Assembly (NCBI GenBank): GCA_003151595.1
Contig: PLXW01000037.1
Span: 1,389-58,261 of the forward strand
Origin: Myxococcales bacterium
GTDB lineage: Bacteria > Myxococcota > Polyangia > Polyangiales > Polyangiaceae
Direction: 5' to 3'
Length of the DNA stretch: 56,873 nt
Shown: positions 10,632 through 18,205 of the stretch, piece after piece
Numbering within the stretch: the first letter of the stretch is position 1
How the letters are laid out: each line of letters opens with the position of its first letter
Translations under genes and position numbers: made by a program
The notes under the pieces: model-generated
Database searches by the model: none
Told to the model about the DNA's origin: nothing
What the model saw: only the letters and a program-made list of their open reading frames with translations

Positions 10632-11000
10632 CTACGACGTCTCGAAGAGCGAGGCGAGGCGCGGGAGGTGCTGCTGCATGCGAGCGCGTAGCTCGGGCGA
10701 CATGTTCTCGGCCAGCGCGCGGCAGACGCACGCGGTGTGCTCGATCGCGAACCCGATGTCGACCGACTCGCGAACCCCGGCGTTCTCGAATAGCCCTGCC
10801 CGGTCGAGCGGCATCGCCATCGCGTGCCCGCGCACGAGAGGGCGGAGCGAATCGGGGAGCTCGCGACCGAGCGCGTCGGCTTCGTCCGTCGACAGCGCTT
10901 CGGCCAGCGAAGCGATCGTGGCGCGCAGCGCGCGCTTCGCGTCGTCGGGGTCGATCCCTGCGAGCTCTCCTACGCGTGAAACGAGATCGGATCCGTCCAT
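10632..11000 (-). CDS. DUF2267 family protein
   Basis: A 122-residue soluble protein. ALRATIASLAEALSTDEADALGRELPDSLRPLV is the typical DUF2267 block, a small helical domain of unknown function often encoded near stress genes. ATG 11000 follows GAGGTGAGCGTC on the minus strand; a GTG inside that sequence is an alternative start. The gene diverges from the Hsp20 gene and converges on ppsA with only 33 bases between stops. A weak -24/-12 match on this strand (11026-11041) has CG in place of the invariant GG. Confidence 0.75.
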   Translation of the reverse strand: MDGSDLVSRVGELAGIDPDDAKRALRATIASLAEALSTDEADALGRELPDSLRPLVRGHAMAMPLDRAGLFENAGVRESVDIGFAIEHTACVCRALAENMSPELRARMQQHLPRLASLFETS

Positions 11001-11199
11001 GACGCTCACCTCTGCCTCTCGCAGGTGCAAGCGGCGTGCGGGCACGCGCGCGCCGCGGAACGGGCGTTGCTCCGAGGCGCCCGACGCCGGTCGCGAAGGA
11101 AGCTCGTTGAGTCGCGGCCCCGCGCAAAGGTCGCGTGGTCGCGCAGCGAACGGATCGCGCGGGACTCCGACCGGCGCACAGGATCGCGGAGATGTCGGT

Positions 11200-11215
11200 C
11201 GGTACGCGCGCTGCA
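11200..11215 (+). promoter_or_regulatory. -24/-12 element upstream of hsp20
   Basis: CGGTACGCGCGCTGCA predicts initiation near 11226, about 49 bases before the Hsp20 start codon. No CIRCE-like inverted repeat is visible between them. Confidence 0.5.
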
Positions 11216-11274
11216 GGGGTCGCCGACGAACCGCGCGCATGCGTGCGACGCGGACACACAAGGAGAGCACGACC

Positions 11275-11766
11275 ATGGCCAACATCACCGTTCGCAACGA
11301 TCAGGGTAAGAAGTCGCAGGCGCTGGCGCAGTCATCGACGTGGGAGCCGGGCCGTCTCCTCCGCTCGCTCATGCAGTGGGATCCGTTCCTGGAGATGGCG
11401 CCGCTCGTGACCCAGGATCGTCTCGACTTCATGCCGAGCTTCGACATCAAGGAGACGAAGGACCAGTACATCTTCAAGGCCGACATGCCGGGCGTGAAGG
11501 CGAGCGACCTCGACGTGTCGCTCTCTGGCAACCGCCTCACGATCGGCGGCAAGCGCGAGTCGGAGCACGAGGACAAGGGCGACACGTTCTACACGTGCGA
11601 GCGGACCTACGGCTCGTTCCAACGCTCGTTCACGCTCCCCGACGGGACGAACGCGAACGCGGTCAGCGCGGATCTGAAGGACGGCGTCCTTCTCGTGGCG
11701 ATCGGGAAGCAGCCCGAGGTTCAGGCGAAGAAGATCCCGGTCGGGACGCCGGGCACCAAGAGCTGA
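11275..11766 (+). CDS. Small heat-shock protein, Hsp20/alpha-crystallin family
   Basis: A 163-residue ATP-independent holdase chaperone. The alpha-crystallin domain runs from about residue 55 (PSFDIKETKDQYIFKADMPG) through LTIGGKRESE and TYGSFQRSFTLPDG to KDGVLLVAIGKQ, with the conserved GVL motif, and a short tail carries the IPV-type KKIPVG oligomerisation motif. The start ATG follows AAGGAGAGCACGACC. The gene is single, with a hairpin terminator immediately downstream. Similar proteins in myxobacteria are developmental or stress proteins; the -24/-12 element here would put it under sigma-54 control. Confidence 0.92.
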   Translation: MANITVRNDQGKKSQALAQSSTWEPGRLLRSLMQWDPFLEMAPLVTQDRLDFMPSFDIKETKDQYIFKADMPGVKASDLDVSLSGNRLTIGGKRESEHEDKGDTFYTCERTYGSFQRSFTLPDGTNANAVSADLKDGVLLVAIGKQPEVQAKKIPVGTPGTKS

Positions 11767-11779
11767 GGTCACGTCGTCT

Positions 11780-11812
11780 GGCGCGCGGCGGCCCTCACGA
11801 GCGCCGCGCGCC
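11780..11812. terminator. Bidirectional hairpin between convergent genes
   Basis: GGCGCGCGGCG at 11780-11790 pairs perfectly with CGCCGCGCGCC at 11802-11812 around an 11-base loop. It lies 14 bases after the Hsp20 stop and 42 bases from the opposing gene's stop. There is no T-run. Confidence 0.6.
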
Positions 11813-11853
11813 GACCGCGCTTGCTCCTCGTTCGACGTCACGAGCTCATCGAG

Positions 11854-12753
11854 TCATTGCGCCGGCGAGTCCGCGCAGCATCGGAACCCCTGCTGGTAGT
11901 ACGAGTACTCTTCACCGTGCGCGCGGGTCGAAGGGCGACAGCGCGTTCGCACGGGGCCCCAGTAGCCCCCTTTCAGGATCGAGCGATAGCCGGTGGCGCG
12001 ACTGGAGCGAGTCCATTCGTCCACGTTGCCTGTCATGTCGTAGACGCCGAAGGGGCTCCTGCATCGCGGGTTCGTTCCGGAAGGCGCCCCCTGCCAGAGT
12101 CGATCGACCTCTCCGATCATTTCCGGCGACCCCCATGCGCGGAGCAGCTGCTCGTGCGGTTCGATCCAGGGGCGGTCGATCACGCAGGCGTCGGCGTCGC
12201 GATCGTATCCGTACGGGTAAGGCTGAGCGTCCTCGCCCTCGCAGGCGAAGGTCCACTCGTCTTCCGAGCACAGCCTCTTGCCGTCGTCGGCGCACGTCGC
12301 CGCCGCGTCGCGCCAGGAGACGGCGATGAACGGATACGTGCCACGCCGATTCGGATACTCGAAGCGGTCCATGCAGAAGCGCATCGACTTGGTGGGAAGC
12401 CGCCGCGCGACGTCGAGCCACGCGTCGCGATCGAAGCGCGCGCATCGCTCGGGGTACTCGCGATCGATCCATTCGACGCACGACTCCTTCTGCAGCTCCT
12501 CGATCGACGCGCCGTCGCCGACCCTCATCTGGCCCGCGACCGCGACCATCCCAGGCTCGCAACGTCCGCGCGTCCCCTCGATCGCATCGTTCGCCGCGAC
12601 CTCCTCCGGCTCGCCCTGATGGACGATGGCCATGCCGCGCCCGGGCACGAGGCGCCAGGCGTGCGCGAGGTCGAGTCCGAGCGCGCGGGCCGACACGGAG
12701 AGCGACGTGACGATCGCGAGGCTCAACGACGCCCTGCGCAGGATGGCTCTCAT
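11854..12753 (-). CDS. Secreted formylglycine-generating-enzyme-like (SUMF1 domain) protein
   Basis: A 299-residue exported protein. The signal peptide covers roughly residues 1-25 (MRAILRRASLSLAIVTSLSVSARA). The FGE-sulfatase fold begins near CEPGMVAVAG, has FCMDRFEYPNRRG, and contains SWRDAAATCADDGKRLCSEDEW and the strongly conserved FGVYDMTGNVDEWT. The C-terminus (TRCRPSTRAH ... GFRCCA) does not look like the canonical catalytic CxxxxC arrangement of aerobic FGE, so it may be a binding protein or use other chemistry. ATG 12753 is chosen for the signal peptide and because a -24/-12 element begins 29 bases before it. Confidence 0.8.
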   Translation of the reverse strand: MRAILRRASLSLAIVTSLSVSARALGLDLAHAWRLVPGRGMAIVHQGEPEEVAANDAIEGTRGRCEPGMVAVAGQMRVGDGASIEELQKESCVEWIDREYPERCARFDRDAWLDVARRLPTKSMRFCMDRFEYPNRRGTYPFIAVSWRDAAATCADDGKRLCSEDEWTFACEGEDAQPYPYGYDRDADACVIDRPWIEPHEQLLRAWGSPEMIGEVDRLWQGAPSGTNPRCRSPFGVYDMTGNVDEWTRSSRATGYRSILKGGYWGPVRTRCRPSTRAHGEEYSYYQQGFRCCADSPAQ

Positions 12754-12766
12754 GGGTCCGCACGGT

Positions 12767-12782
12767 TGCACGGCGAGTGCCG
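12767..12782 (-). promoter_or_regulatory. -24/-12 element, leaderless class
   Basis: Minus-strand sequence CGGCACTCGCCGTGCA begins 29 bases before ATG 12753. No Shine-Dalgarno sequence lies between. Confidence 0.6.
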
Positions 12783-12857
12783 GCGCGCGCGCCCGGGCCG
12801 CGGCAGCGATCACGTCGTGCGGCGCGCAATACGTGCGCGCGCGCGTCGAACCCTGCC

Positions 12858-12873
12858 TGGTTCCACGCTTGCA
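12858..12873 (+). promoter_or_regulatory. -24/-12 element, Shine-Dalgarno class
   Basis: TGGTTCCACGCTTGCA has perfect GG-N10-GC spacing and TTGCA at -12. It precedes the lipoprotein gene at 12919, whose GGAGG ribosome site follows. Confidence 0.6.
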
Positions 12874-12918
12874 CCCTGCAGTGGGTGGCGCGTTTCGGCG
12901 CCCGAGCACGGAGGCATC

Positions 12919-14346
12919 ATGCGCACAGGCTCTTTCCATTTCGGCATGCGAAAGCGCCTGCCTCTCGCTGCGGTGTGCGCGATCTCCATAGCCCTCGCCT
13001 GCTCCGGCAATTCGGCACCTCCCTCGTCAACCCAACCCTCGGGCATCTGCTCCACCCCCGAGGCGTCCGCGTGCGCGACGGACGCGAGCGGTGCGCCGCT
13101 CGCCAAGGCCTACATCGAGCACGTACCCACTGCGGAGGAGACGCAGTATGCGGCCGCCTTCCTGGTCCTCATGGACGCCGCAGCAAGGCGCGGAACGCTG
13201 AGCACGACGCTGTTCCAGACGGACATCCTGCAGCGGCTCGCGGCCACCTCGTCGAGGTACCCGTCTCTCTTCGTGACCTGCTCGCCGAGCATCTCGAACG
13301 GCGCGCTTCGCCGCGCCCCGGTGTCCGCCATGCCGCGAAGCCGCGCGCTCGTCTCATCGCTCGTCACATCACGGACGGCGCGCCCGCTCGCCCTCGTCGA
13401 TTGCAACGCCGACTGCTCGGCGAAGGTAGGCGCCGACGCGCTCAGGCCCGCCGGGACCGCAGCGCTATGGCAGGGGGTCGAGACCGTCGCGAGCGGCGTC
13501 AGCGGCTTCGCTGGCCTCGAAGTGAACATGGGCGATGCCCTCGCGGCATTCCTCGCGGGCGGCGGTGATGCGCTCACGACCGCGGGCGCGGTGACGACCG
13601 GCACGATCCCGGATAGTGAGGCCGAGCAAATCGTCCAGTCGTTCGGCCTGGCGGTGGGCACCACGAACACGGCCGCCAACGCCGCGGTTCTCCTGGGAGG
13701 CGGGGCGACGGCCACCTCCGTGGCCAGGGTGCTCGGCGAGGTGAACATCCTCGCGCTCTTCGCAGAGCTCAACGTGACGATCTTGAGCGGACTCTCCGAG
13801 TACATCTCGTGCGGTACTGCGCACGACGAGAACTGTGTGTCCGGCGGACCGCTCGACTATTGCGCGCTCTCGGACTGCACGCTCGCGCCCTGCGCGCCGG
13901 CGGGCAGCCTGGGCGTCGGCAACTGCCTGGACCCGATGACTCCGGACTGCTGTGGGCAGCTCGACGCGGGACAATCGCCCGTGGTGGACGCCGGCTCGGG
14001 CAGCGGAGGAAGCGGCTCTGGTTCGGGAGGCTCCGGGAGTGGATCCAGCTCCGGAGGCCCGGGCGGCGCCTCCGGCTCGGGAAGCTCGGGAGGCGGAAGC
14101 TCCGGAGGCAGCTCCGGCTCGGGAAGCTCCGGAAGCGGCTCGGGAAGTGGCTCCGGCTCGGGCGGCAACACTGCCTGCTGCGCGTGCGAGTTCGACGTCA
14201 ACTGCACAGTGTTCGGGCAGGGCGGCTGCTGGCGATGCCACAACTCGAGCTACGACGCGAGTGGTGCGTGTACGGCGCCGTCCGGATACCTCACGTCACC
14301 GGGCGTGTGCACGTGCGACCCGGCAGACTACGCCGTCTGCCAGTGA
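12919..14346 (+). CDS. Large lipoprotein with Ser/Gly-rich linker and Cys-rich C-terminus
   Basis: A 475-residue surface lipoprotein. It has a lipobox (ISIALACSG), a folded N-terminal region of about 320 residues with several Cys pairs, and then DAGSGSGGSGSGSGG-type low-complexity sequence of about 60 residues (13990-14165). It ends in a compact Cys-rich module (CCACEFDVNC, CWRCHNSS, CTCDPADYAVCQ). The layout suggests a substrate-binding or structural protein held away from the membrane by a flexible linker, a common plan in Polyangia. The start ATG follows GGAGG. I recognise no enzyme motif. The last five codons lie inside a 17-base tandem duplication. Confidence 0.75.
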   Translation: MRTGSFHFGMRKRLPLAAVCAISIALACSGNSAPPSSTQPSGICSTPEASACATDASGAPLAKAYIEHVPTAEETQYAAAFLVLMDAAARRGTLSTTLFQTDILQRLAATSSRYPSLFVTCSPSISNGALRRAPVSAMPRSRALVSSLVTSRTARPLALVDCNADCSAKVGADALRPAGTAALWQGVETVASGVSGFAGLEVNMGDALAAFLAGGGDALTTAGAVTTGTIPDSEAEQIVQSFGLAVGTTNTAANAAVLLGGGATATSVARVLGEVNILALFAELNVTILSGLSEYISCGTAHDENCVSGGPLDYCALSDCTLAPCAPAGSLGVGNCLDPMTPDCCGQLDAGQSPVVDAGSGSGGSGSGSGGSGSGSSSGGPGGASGSGSSGGGSSGGSSGSGSSGSGSGSGSGSGGNTACCACEFDVNCTVFGQGGCWRCHNSSYDASGACTAPSGYLTSPGVCTCDPADYAVCQ

Positions 14347-14369
14347 CCCAGTTCTGCCAGTGACCCAGT
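14336..14369. repeat. Perfect 17-base tandem duplication across a stop codon
   Basis: TCTGCCAGTGACCCAGT occurs at 14336-14352 and immediately again at 14353-14369. The first copy contains the lipoprotein stop codon (14344-14346), so the second copy lies in the untranslated 3' end. Confidence 0.9.
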
Positions 14370-14437
14370 GACAGGGCACTCCAGCGCGGTGACGATCACG
14401 AGGCGCGGCGCGCCTGCGCGAGTCACTGCGCGAAGTT

Positions 14438-14737
14438 TCACTTCACGTCGATGGTGTTCACGTCAGTGGGGCAATCCTGGATGTACTCGCCGTACAGGTG
14501 GTTCGGGTCGATGAGCGGGATGTAGTTGGAGTACAGTGTGGTGCTCGCGTTCGCGCAGCCCGTGAGCCACGAGAAGACGACCGCGGACGCGACCGAGGAC
14601 TCCCCGAACTGGCAGTGGCGCTCGGACCCGGCGCTTTCACAGCGGGCGTATCCGGAGCTTGCTCCGTACTCGAAGAGCGCGAACGCGAAGCAATGCAACG
14701 AGCTGGATCTGCCAGGGTGACGGCTCGTTGGCGGCAC
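14438..14737 (-). pseudogene. Cys-containing hypothetical protein, possibly the 3' remnant of a larger gene
   Basis: An open frame of 99 codons with convincing G/C third positions from about codon 15 on. Its composition is unlike the Arg/Ala-rich shadow frames: CFAFALFEYGASSGYARC, VFSWLTGCANASTTLYSNY and YIPLIDPNHLYGEYIQDC, with five Cys. The only upstream start is a GTG at 14737 with no ribosome site or promoter, and no signal peptide begins there although the protein looks secreted. I read it as the end of a truncated gene, but a small genuine protein is possible. No family is recognised. Confidence 0.35.
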
Positions 14738-14747
14738 GCGCAGTGTA
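14732..14747 (+). promoter_or_regulatory. -24/-12-like element with GT at -12
   Basis: CGGCACGCGCAGTGTA matches the -24 half perfectly but has GT where GC is expected at -12. It begins 26 bases before ATG 14758. Confidence 0.35.
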
Positions 14748-14757
14748 GGTCGAGGGC

Positions 14758-16218
14758 ATGCCGCAGCCCCCCCTCGTCACGCCGAGCCTCACCGCGCTCG
14801 CGTCGGATCTCCACGCTCTCCGCGCCGCGCTGGTCGCCGCGGCGTCACGTCACGCGGAGGACATCGCCCGCTGTCCGCCGCCGGCGAGGCCGAGCGCGAG
14901 GAACCTCGTTCACTACCTCGAGCTGCGATCGCACGATCTCCGGGCGCTTCAGGAGCGCCTGGCGCGGGCGGGGCTCTCGTCGCTCGGGCGCTGCGAAGCG
15001 CAGGTGCTCGCGAGCGTCGACGCCGTGCTCTCCGTGCTCTCGCTCGCAGTCGGCACCGAGCCACCGCCGCCAGACACGGCGAGCGAGCTGGACTTCGACG
15101 ACGGCGAGCGGCGACTCGAGGCGAGCGCATACGCCCTCCTCGGCCCGCGGCCGAAGCGGCGTCGCGTGCGCATCATGGTGACGCTCGCCTCGGAAGCGGC
15201 GGACGACGCGGAGTCGGTGCGAACGCTCCTCTCCCACGGCACGGACCTCGTGCGCATCAACTGCGCGCACGACGACGCCTTCGCCTGGGAACGGATGATT
15301 CGCCACGTACGCGAGTCCGCCGTGGCGCTCGACCAACCGTGCGTCGTGACGATGGACCTCGAAGGCCCGAAGGTTCGAACGCGCGAGATCGCCGAGCCCA
15401 TCGCCCTCTCGAAGGGCGATCACCTCCGGCTCGTCCGCGCGCCGTCGGGGTCCGGGGCGAACGTCGTCGTCTCGATCCCCGGCGTGCTCGACGACGTGAA
15501 GTCGGGCCACGCCGTGTGGTTTGACGACGGGAAGATCGGCGGCGTCGTGGAGCGCGTGGACGAAGGCGGTGCGACGGTTCGCATCACCCACGCGCGCGGG
15601 GGGAAGGCGGAGCTGGCGACGGACAAGGGGATCAACTTTCCGGACAGCACGCTCCACGTCGACGGGTTCACCGGGAAGGACCGCGCCGATCTTTGCTTCG
15701 TCTCTCGGCACGCGGATGCCGTGTCGCTCTCCTTCGTCCAGCACCGCACCGACGTGCGCGCGATCAGCGACTGCCTGAACGGCGCGGCCGAGCACATGGG
15801 GTTGATCCTCAAGATCGAGACCCGCGCCGGCTTCGAGGCGCTCCCGCGGTTGCTCCTCGACGCGCTGGGAAAGCGCCCCCTCGGCGTGATGATCGCGCGC
15901 GGCGACCTCGCGCTCGAGATTGGCTACGAGCGGCTCGCCGAGGTGCAGGAGGAGATCCTCTGGATCTGCGAAGCCGCCCACGTGCCGGTGATCTGGGCGA
16001 CCCAGGTGCTCGAGCGCATGGCCAAGGACGGCGTCCCCACGCGCGCAGAAGTCACCGACGCGGCGATGGCCGAACGCGCCGAGTGCGTGATGCTGAACAA
16101 GGGGAAGCACGTGGTCGACGCCGTGCGCGCCCTCGACGACATCCTGTGCCGGATGGGGGGGCACCAGCACAAGAAGCGAGCGACCTTCCGGCCGCTGGCC
16201 GTCTCGCGTCTGCCGTGA
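14758..16218 (+). CDS. Atypical pyruvate kinase with N-terminal extension and no C-terminal domain
   Basis: A 486-residue protein that would convert PEP and ADP to pyruvate and ATP. The first 130 residues form a helical extension ([21 protein letters not shown]). The barrel then starts with [10 protein letters not shown] and [10 protein letters not shown] and contains [12 protein letters not shown], then [20 protein letters not shown] and [20 protein letters not shown]. The usual MLSGETA is replaced by VMLNKGKH, and the allosteric C-terminal domain (about 120 residues) is missing. It belongs to the unusual pyruvate-kinase-like subgroup. With PEP synthase in the same window, it may be a differently regulated isozyme. 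The start lacks a Shine-Dalgarno sequence. Confidence 0.8.
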   Translation: MPQPPLVTPSLTALASDLHALRAALVAAASRHAEDIARCPPPARPSARNLVHYLELRSHDLRALQERLARAGLSSLGRCEAQVLASVDAVLSVLSLAVGTEPPPPDTASELDFDDGERRLEASAYALLGPRPKRRRVRIMVTLASEAADDAESVRTLLSHGTDLVRINCAHDDAFAWERMIRHVRESAVALDQPCVVTMDLEGPKVRTREIAEPIALSKGDHLRLVRAPSGSGANVVVSIPGVLDDVKSGHAVWFDDGKIGGVVERVDEGGATVRITHARGGKAELATDKGINFPDSTLHVDGFTGKDRADLCFVSRHADAVSLSFVQHRTDVRAISDCLNGAAEHMGLILKIETRAGFEALPRLLLDALGKRPLGVMIARGDLALEIGYERLAEVQEEILWICEAAHVPVIWATQVLERMAKDGVPTRAEVTDAAMAERAECVMLNKGKHVVDAVRALDDILCRMGGHQHKKRATFRPLAVSRLP

Positions 16219-16345
16219 GGCGCTCGGCTTCGTCTTCCAGTTCTACGACCTCATTCCGAGGGTGACCGCGCGCGTGAACGTCGCGCTCGTCACCGATATC
16301 GCCGACGACCCGCTCGAGCCCGATGAAGCGCTCGCGCGGAGGCGG
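16219..16345 (+). pseudogene. Decayed fragment of an ABC transporter ATPase gene
   Basis: Read in frame from 16223, the sequence encodes [20 protein letters not shown] and then [18 protein letters not shown]. This matches the Q-loop region of DevA/LolD-type ATPases ([26 protein letters not shown]...PxEAL). The fragment starts directly after the pyruvate kinase stop and loses similarity near 16345. There is no Walker A before it and no LSGGQ signature after it, so about 40 codons of a roughly 230-codon gene survive. It is not a copy of the ATPase at 55265-55996, which reads [12 protein letters not shown] here. Confidence 0.7.
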
Positions 16346-16410
16346 AGGCGCCTCGGAGCGCCGCGACGGGCCGTGGCCCCCCCCCGCCGTCATCGCGCAG
16401 TGGTTCTCCG

Positions 16411-17367
16411 TCAATCCGTGAGGAACGTCGGGTCGCACGCGAACTGGTTGCAGCCGTTCGTTCCGGCCCACGCCGCGAGAGAGTAGCCGGCCGCGCACAC
16501 CGGCATGAACATCGGGCAGACGGTCGGCACGACGCACGCGACCTGGATGAGACACCGGTCGGCGTTGCGCTCGAAGGTCGGGATGGTCCCCGCGTCACAT
16601 TTGGTGACGGGCGCCGCGGGACAGGGGCCGACGCGATCCGGCAACCGGACGTAGACCTGACTGGTCCGCAGAAGCCACTCGTACCCTCCGGCGTCGTGTG
16701 GCCCGCGCTCCCACGACGCCGCGACGACCGCGCCGTGATCGAGGACGCGCGCCGCCAGCCAGTTCGCGTCCACCCGTGCAGCGGCCGCCGGCGCGACATC
16801 GACGCCGTCGAACGCCAAGCGCCAGCGCGAGTTGACCAACGTCGCGATCTCCTCGGGGCACGGCGCGACGATGCACTCGATGGGCGGGTCGCGCGGCGCG
16901 ATGGTGAAGAACCCGTCGTCGCTCGACGAATCGATGCCGGGCATCCCACGCCACACTTCCGAGGCCACGAAGGACCCGGTACCGCTCACCCTTTCGACGG
17001 TGCCGAAGCGACCCCGAAGGACGAGCGCGTCGGGAGCGGCGAGCGCGCTCTCGATCGAGGCGTCGTCGAGCCCTGCGGACGAGAGGTCGAGCGACGACGC
17101 GTAGCGTTCGTCGGCGTCCCGATTCAGCTCACGTACGAAGTATCCCCCGCAGCGCGGCGCCGCGCAGCGCCGCGTGTCGATGCGGACGGCGACGAGGCGA
17201 TCGGCGCCGGAGATCGCGCTCGGCTCGTATTGCGACGAGCGCGCGTCCCGTGGCGACGTGAGCGCGTCGGTCGAGCTCTCGACGGAAGCGTCGACGCCCG
17301 AAGAACATCCCGAGACGAGCATGAGCGAGATGAGCGGAAGCAATGTCGATGACCAGAGTGCACGCAT
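16411..17367 (-). CDS. DUF6748-type lipoprotein (paralogue of 52982-53824)
   Basis: A 318-residue lipoprotein with lipobox LMLVSGCSS. After a Ser-rich stretch it has [19 protein letters not shown], then LDSA-like repeats, [33 protein letters not shown] and [19 protein letters not shown]. It ends with a Cys-rich tail ([20 protein letters not shown] ... GCNQFACDP). The same architecture, including [16 protein letters not shown] and GCxxxACDP, recurs at 52982-53824. The domain function is unknown. ATG 17367 follows AGGAGGAAAATC; the GTG 18 bases upstream is less likely. Confidence 0.8.
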   Translation of the reverse strand: MRALWSSTLLPLISLMLVSGCSSGVDASVESSTDALTSPRDARSSQYEPSAISGADRLVAVRIDTRRCAAPRCGGYFVRELNRDADERYASSLDLSSAGLDDASIESALAAPDALVLRGRFGTVERVSGTGSFVASEVWRGMPGIDSSSDDGFFTIAPRDPPIECIVAPCPEEIATLVNSRWRLAFDGVDVAPAAAARVDANWLAARVLDHGAVVAASWERGPHDAGGYEWLLRTSQVYVRLPDRVGPCPAAPVTKCDAGTIPTFERNADRCLIQVACVVPTVCPMFMPVCAAGYSLAAWAGTNGCNQFACDPTFLTD

Positions 17368-17406
17368 GATTTTCCTCCTGCGCAAGTTGGGTTCGACGGC
17401 CGCCTT

Positions 17407-17422
17407 AGCAGCGCGCGTGCCG
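17407..17422 (-). promoter_or_regulatory. -24/-12 element, Shine-Dalgarno class
   Basis: Minus-strand CGGCACGCGCGCTGCT predicts initiation near 17396, leaving a 29-base leader that contains AGGAGG. The paralogous gene at 52982-53824 has the same arrangement. Confidence 0.65.
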
Positions 17423-17521
17423 CAGGCGCTCGCTCGGCGAATCCCGTCGCTCGCGCCTCACACGCCGACCGCGACTTGCGCCGTCGCGAATCGCCTGCGC
17501 GCCCGCGGAGCAACCGAGCAG

Positions 17522-18205
17522 CTACGGACACGCAGGGGGCGGGACGCACGCGCGTCGACCTTCGCGCCCCGAAAGCGCGACGTAGGCCGTCTGCTTCGGT
17601 GAATCGGTCTTGGACACGAACGTCGCGCTCATCGAGAACGTCTTCTCGTCAGGCGAGAAGTCGAACGACGAGAACTGCACCGGGTGCGGAGCGATGTGGA
17701 GCTCCGAGCGGCCGGGCGCGGGGGCGCCGAACTTTCCGCAGAGCGATCCGTCGCAGGTGATCGTCCCGTCGGTCGCGTACCCGCGGACCGGCCCCGTCCA
17801 GCGGAGCGTGCGCTCGACGAGGACCCCTTCGGCCGCGCTCGCGCACGAGTCGAGCGTCACGTGCGTCGTCGTGTCCGTGACCACCGTGGTCGTCCAGAAG
17901 AGCGCCGTCGTTCGAATCGTGAAGCTCTCGCGCATCCGATACGCGATCAGCGCCACGCTCGCCGCGCCGCGACGTCGGTCGAAGCGCAGCGTCGCGGTTC
18001 CAGGCCCGATGCCGTAAGCGCCGTCGCCCTTTCCGAGCGGCGTGTCGGTGAGCTGCAGCGTCGCGGCGAGCGCGTACTCGACTTCGCTGACCTCGCAGCT
18101 CGCCTCACCGCCGTCGGGCGGCGTCTCGGGCGACGCCTGCGGTACGAGGGCAGCGACGAGCGCGATCGCGCCGAGCGAGCTCGCGATCGACGCCACCCCG
18201 CTCAT
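17522..18205 (-). CDS. Secreted hypothetical protein, coupled to an acyl-CoA ligase
   Basis: A 227-residue protein with an N-terminal signal sequence (MSGVASIASSLGAIALVAAL, cleavage probably after SPE/TPP region) and a predicted beta-rich body: CEVSEVEYALAATLQLTDTP, GAYGIGPGTATLRFDRRRG, VRGYATDGTITCDGSLCGKF and FSSFDFSPDEKTFSMSATFV. It ends with a Cys pair (ACVPPPACP). Similar uncharacterised secreted proteins are common in Polyangia. The start ATG overlaps the stop of the upstream ligase gene (ATGA at 18202-18205), so it is translated from the ligase message. No catalytic motif is visible. Confidence 0.75.
   Translation of the reverse strand: MSGVASIASSLGAIALVAALVPQASPETPPDGGEASCEVSEVEYALAATLQLTDTPLGKGDGAYGIGPGTATLRFDRRRGAASVALIAYRMRESFTIRTTALFWTTTVVTDTTTHVTLDSCASAAEGVLVERTLRWTGPVRGYATDGTITCDGSLCGKFGAPAPGRSELHIAPHPVQFSSFDFSPDEKTFSMSATFVSKTDSPKQTAYVALSGREGRRACVPPPACP

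Noticed and set aside
11026..11041. -24/-12 element for the DUF2267 gene
   Set aside because: The invariant GG is CG on that strand (CCGCACGCCGCTTGCA), so I did not list it as a promoter.
13990..14165. Repeat-rich tract resembling a tandem or CRISPR-like array
   Set aside because: It encodes a Ser/Gly linker inside an open reading frame; units are irregular and there are no spacers.
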